Assembly: GCF_017255015.1 (NCBI RefSeq)
Contig: NZ_JAFKCS010000019.1
Span: 1 to 64,000 of the forward strand
Source: Bowmanella yangjiangensis
GTDB taxonomy: Bacteria > Pseudomonadota > Gammaproteobacteria > Enterobacterales > Alteromonadaceae
Length of the DNA: 64,000 nt
Direction of reading: 5' to 3'
Positions 56,598 through 64,000 of this stretch are shown piece by piece. A program made the position numbers and the translations under genes. Every line of letters starts with the position of its first letter. Position 1 is the stretch's first letter. Below the pieces are notes generated by a model. The model did not search any database, was not told the origin of the DNA, and saw nothing but the letters and a program-made list of their open reading frames with translations.

Positions 56598-57310
56598 AGC
56601 AATTGCAGTAACTCGTTTAGATCCTGCAACTGCACATGCGGCAATAACAAGACAGGTTCTTGTGTAAGCCGCATGGTGCGGTTAGCCGCATACCAGGCAG
56701 ATTGGTATCCGGCTTGCAACGCGCCAAGCACATCATTGTAGAGGTTATCACCTATATGCAGGATATCTTGGGGCGCTAAACCAAGCCGTCTTGCCGCCAG
56801 TTCAAACATTGCACCCTGGGGTTTCATAGGTTGTGTGAGGCTGGCGTGCAAGCTGAATTGGAAATAGTTGGCGATGCCTATCTTAGTTAAATCCACATTG
56901 CCGTTGGTAATCGCCACCAAGGGTAATTTGGTCGCTAAGGCGGCAAGCAAAGAACATATATTCTTATCTACGTTGAACTGGCTACGCTTGTTATAAAAAT
57001 CGTCAAAGGTGGCGACTATGGCCTGTTCAAGTTCGCTACCAGTATAGCCACATTGCATCAGCCCGCGACGCAGCTCCACCCGCCGCAGTTCTCCCATATC
57101 GTTATGCAACTCGGGCTGCTCTGCCAGAGCCTGCCATTTAATAGTCCGCCAAAAGGCCAGATCAGTTGCCCGCGTAGCTGCATAATGCAGATGCAAAAAG
57201 TCCAGCATACCTTGTTCAGCTTTTTGCAATATAGGTCTGTTGTCGTAGAGGGTGTCATCCAGATCAAAGGTCAATGCCAATGGACGCTGAAAGGGACGGT
57301 AAAAAATCAT
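56594..57310 (-). CDS. yigB: HAD-family phosphatase YigB
   Basis: 238 residues of the haloacid dehalogenase superfamily; the E. coli member dephosphorylates FMN and a flavin precursor. Motif [12 protein letters not shown], motif II AITNGN, a lysine in [10 protein letters not shown], and motif [15 protein letters not shown] are present. ATGA overlap with xerC. In E. coli the order dapF-DUF484-xerC-yigB-uvrD is the same, except that uvrD here is displaced by three intervening genes. Confidence 0.9.
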   Translation of the reverse strand: MIFYRPFQRPLALTFDLDDTLYDNRPILQKAEQGMLDFLHLHYAATRATDLAFWRTIKWQALAEQPELHNDMGELRRVELRRGLMQCGYTGSELEQAIVATFDDFYNKRSQFNVDKNICSLLAALATKLPLVAITNGNVDLTKIGIANYFQFSLHASLTQPMKPQGAMFELAARRLGLAPQDILHIGDNLYNDVLGALQAGYQSAWYAANRTMRLTQEPVLLLPHVQLQDLNELLQLL

Positions 57311-58200
57311 TTGTTCTTCTTTGCTCTTGGGTGGGCTCCGTCATATACCTGAGCCAGATGCTGAAAGTCGAGATGCGTATAAACCTGGGTAGTAGACAAA
57401 TTGGCATGACCCAATAGCTCCTGTACACCGCGCAGGTCGCCGCTGGACTCAAGCAGATGGGTCGCAAAGGAGTGACGCAGTTTATGCGGGTGAACAGGCT
57501 GTGCCATACCCTGGCGCTGCGCCCATAACCGCATTCGTTTGGCAATTTGCCGTGACGTAATACGCTGACGTTGCATGCTGACAAACAACGCCGTTTCATC
57601 AGGCGGTGCTAACTGGCCACGAACTTTCAGCCAGGCATCCAGACTTTGTTTGGCTTGCCTTCCAATTGGCAACTGGCGTTGCTTACTACCTTTACCCAAC
57701 ACCCGCAGCTCGCGTTCACGGACGTCCAACAGATTCAAACCTGTGAGTTCGGCCAGACGCAACCCGCAGCCATAGGTCAGCTCTAACATGGCTTTATCAC
57801 GAATCGCCAGAAGGTCATCACCTGGTTCAAAGTCGAGCAAACTAGCCATTTCGTCCACATGCAGCTGCTTAGGCAACGGCTTGCCACGTTTTGGCGCCTG
57901 AACGCCACTGGCAGGATTAAGTGTCAGCACCCGCATATGCACGAGATACTGACAGAAGGTGCGCAAGGCCGATAAACGCAAGGCAATAGAACTGGCGCTC
58001 AGACGCTGTACACGGGCTTTGTTTAATACGTTGCGGATATGCCCGGTTTGCAGCTGTGACCAGTCGTCAATAGGCAGGATTTCTGCCACCTGCTGCAGCT
58101 GGCGACTGTAATTTTCCAGGGTTTTGGGGGACAGATTTCGCTCATAGCGCAAATGGGCCAGAAACGTATCCAGCCGCTGTTCAAGGGCTGGTTTGAGCAT
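57307..58200 (-). CDS. xerC: Tyrosine recombinase XerC
   Basis: Site-specific recombinase that resolves chromosome dimers with XerD at dif. 297 residues with an N-terminal SAM-like core-binding domain and a catalytic domain holding Arg148 (YGCGLRLAE), Lys172 (GKGSKQR), His239 and Arg242 (HKLRH), His265 (LLGHANLS) and Tyr274 (QVYTH). Three bases after the DUF484 gene. A housekeeping Xer, not a phage or island integrase. Confidence 0.96.
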   Translation of the reverse strand: MLKPALEQRLDTFLAHLRYERNLSPKTLENYSRQLQQVAEILPIDDWSQLQTGHIRNVLNKARVQRLSASSIALRLSALRTFCQYLVHMRVLTLNPASGVQAPKRGKPLPKQLHVDEMASLLDFEPGDDLLAIRDKAMLELTYGCGLRLAELTGLNLLDVRERELRVLGKGSKQRQLPIGRQAKQSLDAWLKVRGQLAPPDETALFVSMQRQRITSRQIAKRMRLWAQRQGMAQPVHPHKLRHSFATHLLESSGDLRGVQELLGHANLSTTQVYTHLDFQHLAQVYDGAHPRAKKNK

Positions 58201-58203
58201 GGG

Positions 58204-58893
58204 TTAATACTCCGCCAACTGCGGCACAACCAGGGTCAAAAACTTCTGCAACTGCGTGATCAACAAGGTATCCATGCCGGGGTGAAAGTGGTGCCCTTCA
58301 TCACTGCCAATAGCTAGCAGGCCCATCTCACCACGTTCACCAATCAGCATCATGGCGACTGATTCAATGCGCTTTTCGCCGAACAACAACGCCTGTTCCT
58401 GCTGACTTAGCCGCCCCAGATAGTAAATGCCGTGATTAAAACGCTTATCCAGCAACAGACGCTTGCTGGTTTCCGGTAGGTCGTCGTCAAAACCAAAGAG
58501 TTTCAAAGACAATGCATGCAGTTCAAGTTGATGCAACAACACTTGTTCCAGGGTGGAACGTACCTCAAACAGGCTCTTGCAGCTAAACAAACGCAGATTC
58601 AGATCAGCATAGATCCGATAGATCCGCTCATTTTGCTTAGCGACAGACATCAGTTCATTAATTTGATGTTGCAGTTGGCGAACCTTCAAGCGCAGCTGTT
58701 CTGATTGACGCTCAACCAGAGAAACGGCACCCTTTTGCTGATGAGGGATGCGTAATGTATCCAGCACTGTCGGATAAAACAGGAAAAAGTCGGGGTTTGC
58801 TAACAAATAATCTCTGACCTGTTCGGAGGTCAGATTCTCGTTGTCGCTTAGCAACGCATCCGCACGTTTTTCCTGTCTCGACATATCACTCAT
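58204..58893 (-). CDS. DUF484 family protein (YigA-like)
   Basis: 229 residues, GAF-like C-terminal region (about 90-225) after a helical N-terminus ([30 protein letters not shown]). Function unknown; almost always between dapF and xerC. Its ATG overlaps the dapF stop (ATGA). Confidence 0.92.
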   Translation of the reverse strand: MSDMSRQEKRADALLSDNENLTSEQVRDYLLANPDFFLFYPTVLDTLRIPHQQKGAVSLVERQSEQLRLKVRQLQHQINELMSVAKQNERIYRIYADLNLRLFSCKSLFEVRSTLEQVLLHQLELHALSLKLFGFDDDLPETSKRLLLDKRFNHGIYYLGRLSQQEQALLFGEKRIESVAMMLIGERGEMGLLAIGSDEGHHFHPGMDTLLITQLQKFLTLVVPQLAEY

Positions 58894-59720
58894 AAACTGA
58901 TGGTTCCATCAAACACATGGTCCGCCGGACCGGTCATTTTGACTACCTTGTCCCGTCCTTGCCAACGGATATTCAAGGTACCGCCGGGTAAATCTACCCG
59001 CACTTCGCTTTCCAATTTCCCCCACAACTGACCTATCACCACAGCCGCACACGCACCACTTCCGCAGGCCAGGGTTTCGCCGCTACCGCGTTCGTATACG
59101 CGTAATTTAATGTGATTGGGTGAAAGAATTTGCATGAAGCCAATATTGGCTCCTTCAGGAAATCTTTCATGTTGTACCAGCAAAGGGCCTAAGGTTTCAA
59201 CTGGTGCCGTGTCAATATCAGGCACTTCAATCACACAATGAGGATTACCCATGGAAACGGCCCCGCAGAACACCGTGTGATCTTCGGCACGAATAATGTA
59301 GGTGGCTTCTTCTTTATTGGCTTTCAAAGGAACTTGGGCAGGCTCAAATTGCGGTTTGCCCATATTCACCGTCACCTGGCCGTCTTTTTCCAGGTAAAGC
59401 ACCATACGACCGGCACGAGTGCCCACCACAATTTTGTTGCGATTGGTCAGGCCCTTTAACTTCACAAAACGCGCGAAGCAACGTGCGCCGTTACCGCACT
59501 GCGACACTTCGGAACCATCCGCATTAAAAATGCGATAATGGAAATCCTGATCCGGGTCATAGGGCGGCTCAACCATCAACAGTTGGTCAAAGCCGATACC
59601 GAAATTTCGATCCGCCAGTTGTTGAATCCTGTCCTTGGTAAAATACACGTTCTGGGTCACGTTATCGATGACCATAAAGTCATTACCCAGACCATGCATT
59701 TTTGAAAAGTGAATCTGCAT
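58890..59720 (-). CDS. dapF: Diaminopimelate epimerase
   Basis: Converts LL- to meso-diaminopimelate for lysine and peptidoglycan. 276 residues with the two catalytic cysteines: Cys75 in [10 protein letters not shown] and the later one in [12 protein letters not shown]. The family start [15 protein letters not shown] puts the start at ATG 59720; a TTG seven codons upstream (59741) is in frame but not supported. 31 bases after lysA. Confidence 0.97.
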   Translation of the reverse strand: MQIHFSKMHGLGNDFMVIDNVTQNVYFTKDRIQQLADRNFGIGFDQLLMVEPPYDPDQDFHYRIFNADGSEVSQCGNGARCFARFVKLKGLTNRNKIVVGTRAGRMVLYLEKDGQVTVNMGKPQFEPAQVPLKANKEEATYIIRAEDHTVFCGAVSMGNPHCVIEVPDIDTAPVETLGPLLVQHERFPEGANIGFMQILSPNHIKLRVYERGSGETLACGSGACAAVVIGQLWGKLESEVRVDLPGGTLNIRWQGRDKVVKMTGPADHVFDGTISL

Positions 59721-59751
59721 CGGCACCACAGCTTTGTCCAATTGCCTTGTA

Positions 59752-61002
59752 TTACGGAAGTTTATACTCGCCTTTATAGAGGTCTGCGAGCTTTTCTCGC
59801 TCTCGGATTAGGTGCATTTGCTCACCATCCACCAAAACCTCTGCCGGACGGCAGCGACTGTTGTAGTTGGACGCCATGGCGAATCCATACGCACCGGCGC
59901 TACGCACGGCAATCAGGTCACCTTCAACAAGCCCTAACTCTCTGTCCTTGCCAAGAAAATCGCCGGTCTCACAGACCGGACCAACAACATCATACAGGGC
60001 TTTAGTGCGATCTTGTGATCTGTCCACCTCGACGATGTCCATCCAGGCGGAATATAGCGCAGGTCTGAGCAGGTCATTCATGCCGGCATCAACCAGGGCA
60101 AAGTTCTTCTGTGCCCCCGTTTTCAGGAACTCTACCTTACTCACCAGGATACCGGCATTGGCCATGATGGCGCGGCCAGGTTCAAAGATAAGCGGTAGGT
60201 TGGGCCTGTCTTGCATACGACTAACAATAGCCTGGACATAAGCATCCGGATTCGGCGGTGTTTCATCCTTGTAGGTCACACCTAAACCGCCACCTACATC
60301 CAGGTGTTCAATTTCAATACCGATGGACGACAGTTCATCCACCAGTTCCAAAAGCCGGTCCAGCGCATCCACAAAGGGGGCGATATCGGTTAACTGAGAA
60401 CCAATATGGCAATCCATCCCGACAATTTTAATATTGTCCATGGCCGCCGCTTCACGGTACACCGCCACCGCTTGCTCACGCTCAATACCAAACTTATTGG
60501 CTTTTAAGCCTGTAGAGATATAGGGATGAGTTTTCGCATCTACATCCGGATTAACCCGCAGTGAAATAGGTGCTTTTTTACCTAGCTCTCCGGCTACCTT
60601 ATTAATACGTGACAGCTCGGAAGGTGACTCAACGTTGAAGCATTTAATCCCCTGATTAAGGGCGTAGGCAATTTCCTGCTCGGTTTTACTCACCCCGGAA
60701 AACACCACTTTACCTGGGTCACCACCGGCTTCCAGAACGCGTGTTAATTCACCACCGGAAACGATGTCAAAGCCCGAGCCTAAGCGAGCCAGCAAATTCA
60801 GTATGCCAATGTTGGAATTGGCCTTTACCGCATAGCAGATCAGGTGCGGGTGATTACCGACCGCGGCATCAAAGGCATGCCAATGGCGCTCAATAGTAGC
60901 GCGGGAATAGATATAACAAGGTGTACCGTACTGGGCGACAATATCAGCAACGGCGACATTCTCAGCATGCAGACGCTGATCCTGATAGGAAAAGAAATCC
61001 AT
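59752..61002 (-). CDS. lysA: Diaminopimelate decarboxylase
   Basis: PLP enzyme, last step of lysine synthesis. 416 residues of the alanine-racemase/ODC fold: PLP lysine 60 in [20 protein letters not shown], and [13 protein letters not shown] with the active-site cysteine of the second domain. Starts directly after the lptM stop codon (TAG-ATG). Confidence 0.97.
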   Translation of the reverse strand: MDFFSYQDQRLHAENVAVADIVAQYGTPCYIYSRATIERHWHAFDAAVGNHPHLICYAVKANSNIGILNLLARLGSGFDIVSGGELTRVLEAGGDPGKVVFSGVSKTEQEIAYALNQGIKCFNVESPSELSRINKVAGELGKKAPISLRVNPDVDAKTHPYISTGLKANKFGIEREQAVAVYREAAAMDNIKIVGMDCHIGSQLTDIAPFVDALDRLLELVDELSSIGIEIEHLDVGGGLGVTYKDETPPNPDAYVQAIVSRMQDRPNLPLIFEPGRAIMANAGILVSKVEFLKTGAQKNFALVDAGMNDLLRPALYSAWMDIVEVDRSQDRTKALYDVVGPVCETGDFLGKDRELGLVEGDLIAVRSAGAYGFAMASNYNSRCRPAEVLVDGEQMHLIREREKLADLYKGEYKLP

Positions 61003-61173
61003 CTATTTTTGCTCTTGTGGTTTGCTGCTTGATTGGGAGCTGCTTTGGGCCTCGGGATCTTTATTATCCTGAGCCTGGTCGGGTAGATACAGCGCGCCGT
61101 TTTTTCCGCAAGCGGTCAGCAACAGCACCAGAAATCCCACCGCATATTTCAGCTTCTTCACAGACAGTCTCAT
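61003..61173 (-). CDS. lptM: LPS translocon maturation lipoprotein LptM (YifL-like), 56 residues
   Basis: Short lipoprotein starting MRLSVKKLKYAVGFLVLLLT, lipobox LLTAC with the lipidated Cys at residue 22, then GKNGALYLPDQ, the conserved N-terminus of the family, and a Gln/Ser-rich tail. In E. coli LptM promotes assembly of the LptD translocon. Its position just before lysA/dapF is the usual one. No clear ribosome site; small enough to be missed by gene-callers. Confidence 0.85.
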   Translation of the reverse strand: MRLSVKKLKYAVGFLVLLLTACGKNGALYLPDQAQDNKDPEAQSSSQSSSKPQEQK

Positions 61174-61523
61174 AACTATTCATAGGGTCTGCTATGATGG
61201 CATTGCCGGTAAAAAAAGCAAAGGCTGCCGTAACAGATTCACGGCAAGCTGTCGGTATCCTGATATCTGCTGCAATTTTCTTTGTCTGCGCATAAAAATT
61301 CTGGGGTTCTGTCATAAAGCCCATTTATAATAAGCGCCGTTAGACTACAGAGATTTTCTTCCGCTGCGGGCAAGCCTAGGGCTGCAAGCGCCAGAAATAC
61401 GCATAAGTGGTACGGAATCAGTTCAGCATCTGACACCTTGCGCCTTAAATAATCAGGCGCACTCGCATGGAGCCTTGAAAGGTTTCACCCTGTTTTTCTT
61501 ATCGACCAAAGGGAGACAATACC
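61174..61523. other. Divergent intergenic region before speA
   Basis: 350 bases between lptM and speA. Contains a TATAAT at 61326-61331 with a GC-rich discriminator (weak -35), and a 7-base hairpin TGCGCCT/AGGCGCA (61439-61445 / 61455-61461). If the promoter is real, speA has a leader of about 190 bases. The cyaY gene often found divergent from lptM is not here. Confidence 0.45.
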
Positions 61524-63443
61524 TTGGCAGATTGGACTATTGACGATGCAGAGCGTCTCTATCGTGTAAAGCGTTGGGGCGGCGGGTATTTTGAAATTGG
61601 CGAAAACGGCAACCTGCATATTACGCCGGTTCCGGGTAACCCCCAGGTTCGCATAGATTTCAAAAGCGTAATTGAAGAAATGAAGCAAGAGGGAATTCAA
61701 TTCCCTGTGGTGGTGCGCTTCCACGACATTCTTCGCTCTCAGGTTGCGGAGTTAAACCAAACCTTCCGCAACCAGATTGAAGAAGCCGAATACCAAGGCA
61801 AGTACATGGGTGTGTATCCGGTTAAAGTTAACCAGATGCGTGAAGTGGTTGAAGAGATCGTCGATGCCGGCGCACCATTTGACTATGGCCTGGAAGCAGG
61901 CTCTAAAGCCGAGCTGTTGACCGTACTGGCCTTCAACACCAATGAAGCGGCCCTGACCATTCTGAATGGTTACAAAGACGAAGAATTTATGCGCCTGGCG
62001 CTGCTCGGACGTAAATTGGGTCGTAAGATCATTGTCGTGGTTGAAAAATACTCAGAGCTGCTGTCTTTGGTACGCATTGCCAAAGAACTGGAGATCGATC
62101 CTATTATCGGTCTGCGCTCCAAGATGACAGTGAAAGGTCGCGGCAAGTGGGAAAGCTCGGGGGGCGACCGTGCCAAGTTCGGCCTGACCATCGCAGAAAT
62201 TATTAATGCTGCCCGGTATCTTGAACAGCAGGGTTTGGCGCATACGCTTAAGCTGCTGCATTTCCATATCGGCTCCCAGTTAGTGGATATCCGCTCGGTA
62301 AAAGATGCCGTGGCAGAAGGCGGCCGGATTTATGCAGAGCTACGCAAAATGGGTGTAGACCTGGAGTTTGTTGACGTGGGCGGTGGCCTGGGTATTGATT
62401 ATGACGGTACACAATCTACCAGCGACTCTTCGCGCAACTACAGCATGCAGGAATATGTTGCCGACGTAGTGTACGGCATGAAGGAAGTGTGCGATTTGGA
62501 AGGGGTACCACACCCTAATCTGGTCAGCGAAAGTGGCCGTGCTATTACCGCGCACCATAGCTGCGTGGTGGCCCAGATTGTAGGCGAGATCAAAAACAGC
62601 ACAGTACAGTTTGATACCTCAGAAGAGCAAGATGAGCACGTATTTGTGCGCAATATGCGCGATCTGGTGAACTCACTGGAAGAAGATGGTGACAATCTGC
62701 AGGAAATCTTCAACGATGCCTCGCAATGGAAAGAGCAAGCCATTGATGCCTTCAAACTGCGGGTGATTTCACTGTCTGAGCTGGCCAAGATCGAGACCTT
62801 CTACTGGCAGTTAATGACCTATCTGCACAGAAAGATCAAGGAAGTGGAGTTTGTACCAGAAGAGCTACAAGAGCTGAAGTACGATTTATCGTCCCAGTAC
62901 CTGTGTAACTTCTCGGTGTTTCAGTCGGCTGCCGATACCTGGGCTATCGACCAGGTGCTGCCCGTAGTGCCGCTGACCCGCATGAATGAGAAACCCACAG
63001 TCAACTGTTCACTGGTGGATATTACCTGTGACAGCGATGGTAAAATTGACCAGTTTGTCGGTGAAAACGGCGTTGCCGATGTATTGCCTATCCATCCGCT
63101 TAAGCCGGGTGAAGATTACTTTATTGGTTTGTTCCTGACCGGAGCTTACCAGGACGTTATGGGTGATATGCACAACCTGTTTGGCCGCTTAAATGAAGTA
63201 CATATCTTCAGTGATGATGACGATCCGGAAGACTTCTACATCGAAGAAGTCGTCACAGGTTCATCGGTCAGCAATGTGCTGTCGATTATGCAATACAATC
63301 CTTCGGCCATGGCCCAGGATGTAAAACGCATCATCGACAAACATGTCGCCGCCGGCAACATCAAACCTCGTGAAGGGGTGAAATGGACAGACTTCTATGA
63401 AGACTGTCTGCATGGCTACACTTACCTGAAGACCAGTAAGTAA
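61524..63443 (+). CDS. speA: Biosynthetic arginine decarboxylase
   Basis: PLP enzyme making agmatine for polyamine synthesis. 639 residues, slightly shorter than E. coli SpeA. PLP lysine 101 in YPVKVNQ, HFHIGSQLVDIR, DVGGGLGIDYDG, and a C-terminal DITCDSDGKIDQFV block typical of the family. The start is a TTG at 61524, preceded by GGGAGA; no in-frame ATG fits the family N-terminus. Confidence 0.95.
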   Translation: MADWTIDDAERLYRVKRWGGGYFEIGENGNLHITPVPGNPQVRIDFKSVIEEMKQEGIQFPVVVRFHDILRSQVAELNQTFRNQIEEAEYQGKYMGVYPVKVNQMREVVEEIVDAGAPFDYGLEAGSKAELLTVLAFNTNEAALTILNGYKDEEFMRLALLGRKLGRKIIVVVEKYSELLSLVRIAKELEIDPIIGLRSKMTVKGRGKWESSGGDRAKFGLTIAEIINAARYLEQQGLAHTLKLLHFHIGSQLVDIRSVKDAVAEGGRIYAELRKMGVDLEFVDVGGGLGIDYDGTQSTSDSSRNYSMQEYVADVVYGMKEVCDLEGVPHPNLVSESGRAITAHHSCVVAQIVGEIKNSTVQFDTSEEQDEHVFVRNMRDLVNSLEEDGDNLQEIFNDASQWKEQAIDAFKLRVISLSELAKIETFYWQLMTYLHRKIKEVEFVPEELQELKYDLSSQYLCNFSVFQSAADTWAIDQVLPVVPLTRMNEKPTVNCSLVDITCDSDGKIDQFVGENGVADVLPIHPLKPGEDYFIGLFLTGAYQDVMGDMHNLFGRLNEVHIFSDDDDPEDFYIEEVVTGSSVSNVLSIMQYNPSAMAQDVKRIIDKHVAAGNIKPREGVKWTDFYEDCLHGYTYLKTSK

Positions 63444-63450
63444 CGTCCTC

Positions 63451-64000
63451 TCAGGGCGCAGCCTGCGCCCTGATTTTCATCTGTTCAAAGAAATCTGCCC
63501 AGAAATTCACGGTGATCTCATTCATCAAATTGGACTCGGCATTCATTAAAAACACCATGGCAGTTTTATATTTGGGCGAAAAACCGATATCGGCCCGATA
63601 ACCTTTTACCCAGCCACCATGATGCACTAACAGCTCACCATCAAACTCATAAACTCGCCACCCCAAACCATAATGGGCTTCTTTTAAATGCTCTCGCCAA
63701 TGTCGGCGATGCAGTTCCTTACTGGTGCGTACTTTGGGGGTCACCAGTTGATCTATGGCATGACTGGATAACAAATGTGGGTATTGGCCCAGCATCAGTT
63801 TTGCCCATTGCCCCATATCGCGAATGCTGGCATTTACCCCTGCGGCAGGCGCAAAACGGTAATAGTCTTCGCTGACATTAACCTTGTGCCAGCGATTTTT
63901 AGCCAGCAGTACATGGGGTTTAGCCCAGTTGTCATCGCGCATCAGAGCCTGGCGCCCAACACCTGAGCGCGACATACCAAGGGGCATTAACAGATTTTCT
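63451..64000 (-). CDS. Serine hydrolase, class C beta-lactamase family (PF00144-like), C-terminal part
   Basis: The frame stays open to the window edge, so the N-terminal part with the SxxK catalytic motif is missing. The visible 183 residues show LLMPLGMSRS, FAPAAGVNASIRDMGQWAKLML and a HHGGWVKGY box, which replaces KTG in these penicillin-binding-protein-like esterases/peptidases. True beta-lactamase activity is not implied. Convergent with speA. Confidence 0.85.
   Translation of the reverse strand, partial: ENLLMPLGMSRSGVGRQALMRDDNWAKPHVLLAKNRWHKVNVSEDYYRFAPAAGVNASIRDMGQWAKLMLGQYPHLLSSHAIDQLVTPKVRTSKELHRRHWREHLKEAHYGLGWRVYEFDGELLVHHGGWVKGYRADIGFSPKYKTAMVFLMNAESNLMNEITVNFWADFFEQMKIRAQAAP
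63452..63478. terminator. Hairpin between speA and the beta-lactamase-family gene
   Basis: CAGGGCGC (63452-63459) / GCGCCCTG (63465-63472), loop AGCCT, followed by ATTTTC. Moderate terminator for speA; the stop of the convergent gene (63451-63453) lies at its base. Confidence 0.65.

Noticed and set aside
63451-63987. Complete 178-residue beta-lactamase starting at ATG 63987
   Set aside because: The frame continues to the window edge with family sequence (LL before MPLGM), so the gene is cut, not short.

Overview
The window looks like chromosomal DNA of a marine gammaproteobacterium of the order Alteromonadales, close to Alteromonadaceae. This is an inference from protein character and gene order: groESL-fxsA-cutA-dsbD, accBC-prmA-dusB-fis-purHD, epmB/efp/epmA, lptM-lysA-dapF-DUF484-xerC-yigB near uvrD, and families common in Alteromonas/Shewanella relatives (DUF3019, DUF3016, class GN sortase with its VIT/vWA target). 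No species can be assigned from the sequence alone.

Layout. 1-6.1 kb: chaperonin operon start (groL cut by the window edge, groS behind a good sigma-32 promoter), GNAT acetyltransferase, gamma-glutamyltranspeptidase, fxsA, and the cutA-dsbD pair. 6.3-12.3 kb: a secreted chitin-type AA10 lytic polysaccharide monooxygenase, convergent with a 1508-aa membrane protein carrying a periplasmic propeller plus PAS-GGDEF-EAL. 12.6-22.6 kb: core metabolism and translation (aroQ-accB-accC, prmA, dusB-fis, purH, purD). 22.6-25.8 kb: a minus-strand operon mipA-like > DUF3019 > OmpR-type regulator > histidine kinase. 25.8-27.9 kb: small secreted or unknown genes, one YjfB-like motility protein and an orphan terminator that may mark a small RNA. 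27.9-35.8 kb: epmB / efp-epmA (EF-P and its lysylation enzymes), rep helicase, a GAF-GAF-GGDEF-degenerate-EAL protein, cytochrome c5.

The least ordinary part is 36.0-48.2 kb. It starts at a tRNA-Arg(CCG) and holds a frameshifted remnant of an AlbA_2-type regulator, an intact HipB-like antitoxin with two matching operators but a hipA toxin cut to 43 codons, a two-partner secretion system (a 1760-aa GLUG/MBG-repeat exoprotein and its outer-membrane transporter) under an adjacent AraC regulator, and a two-gene sortase system (class GN sortase and an LPQTG-ended VIT/vWA protein). It reads as an accessory surface-protein region with decay at one end; no integrase, IS or second att site was seen.

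48.4-64 kb: mltC, rarD, uvrD with a strong LexA box, a Tat-exported molybdenum hydroxylase pair (isoquinoline 1-oxidoreductase type), a YkgJ-like CxxxCC protein, then the conserved minus-strand run lptM-lysA-dapF-DUF484-xerC-yigB, biosynthetic arginine decarboxylase speA, and a serine beta-lactamase-family protein cut by the window end.

Several convergent pairs share bidirectional terminators, and in a few cases the stop codon of one gene lies inside the hairpin. No CRISPR array, rRNA operon, prophage or insertion sequence was found.
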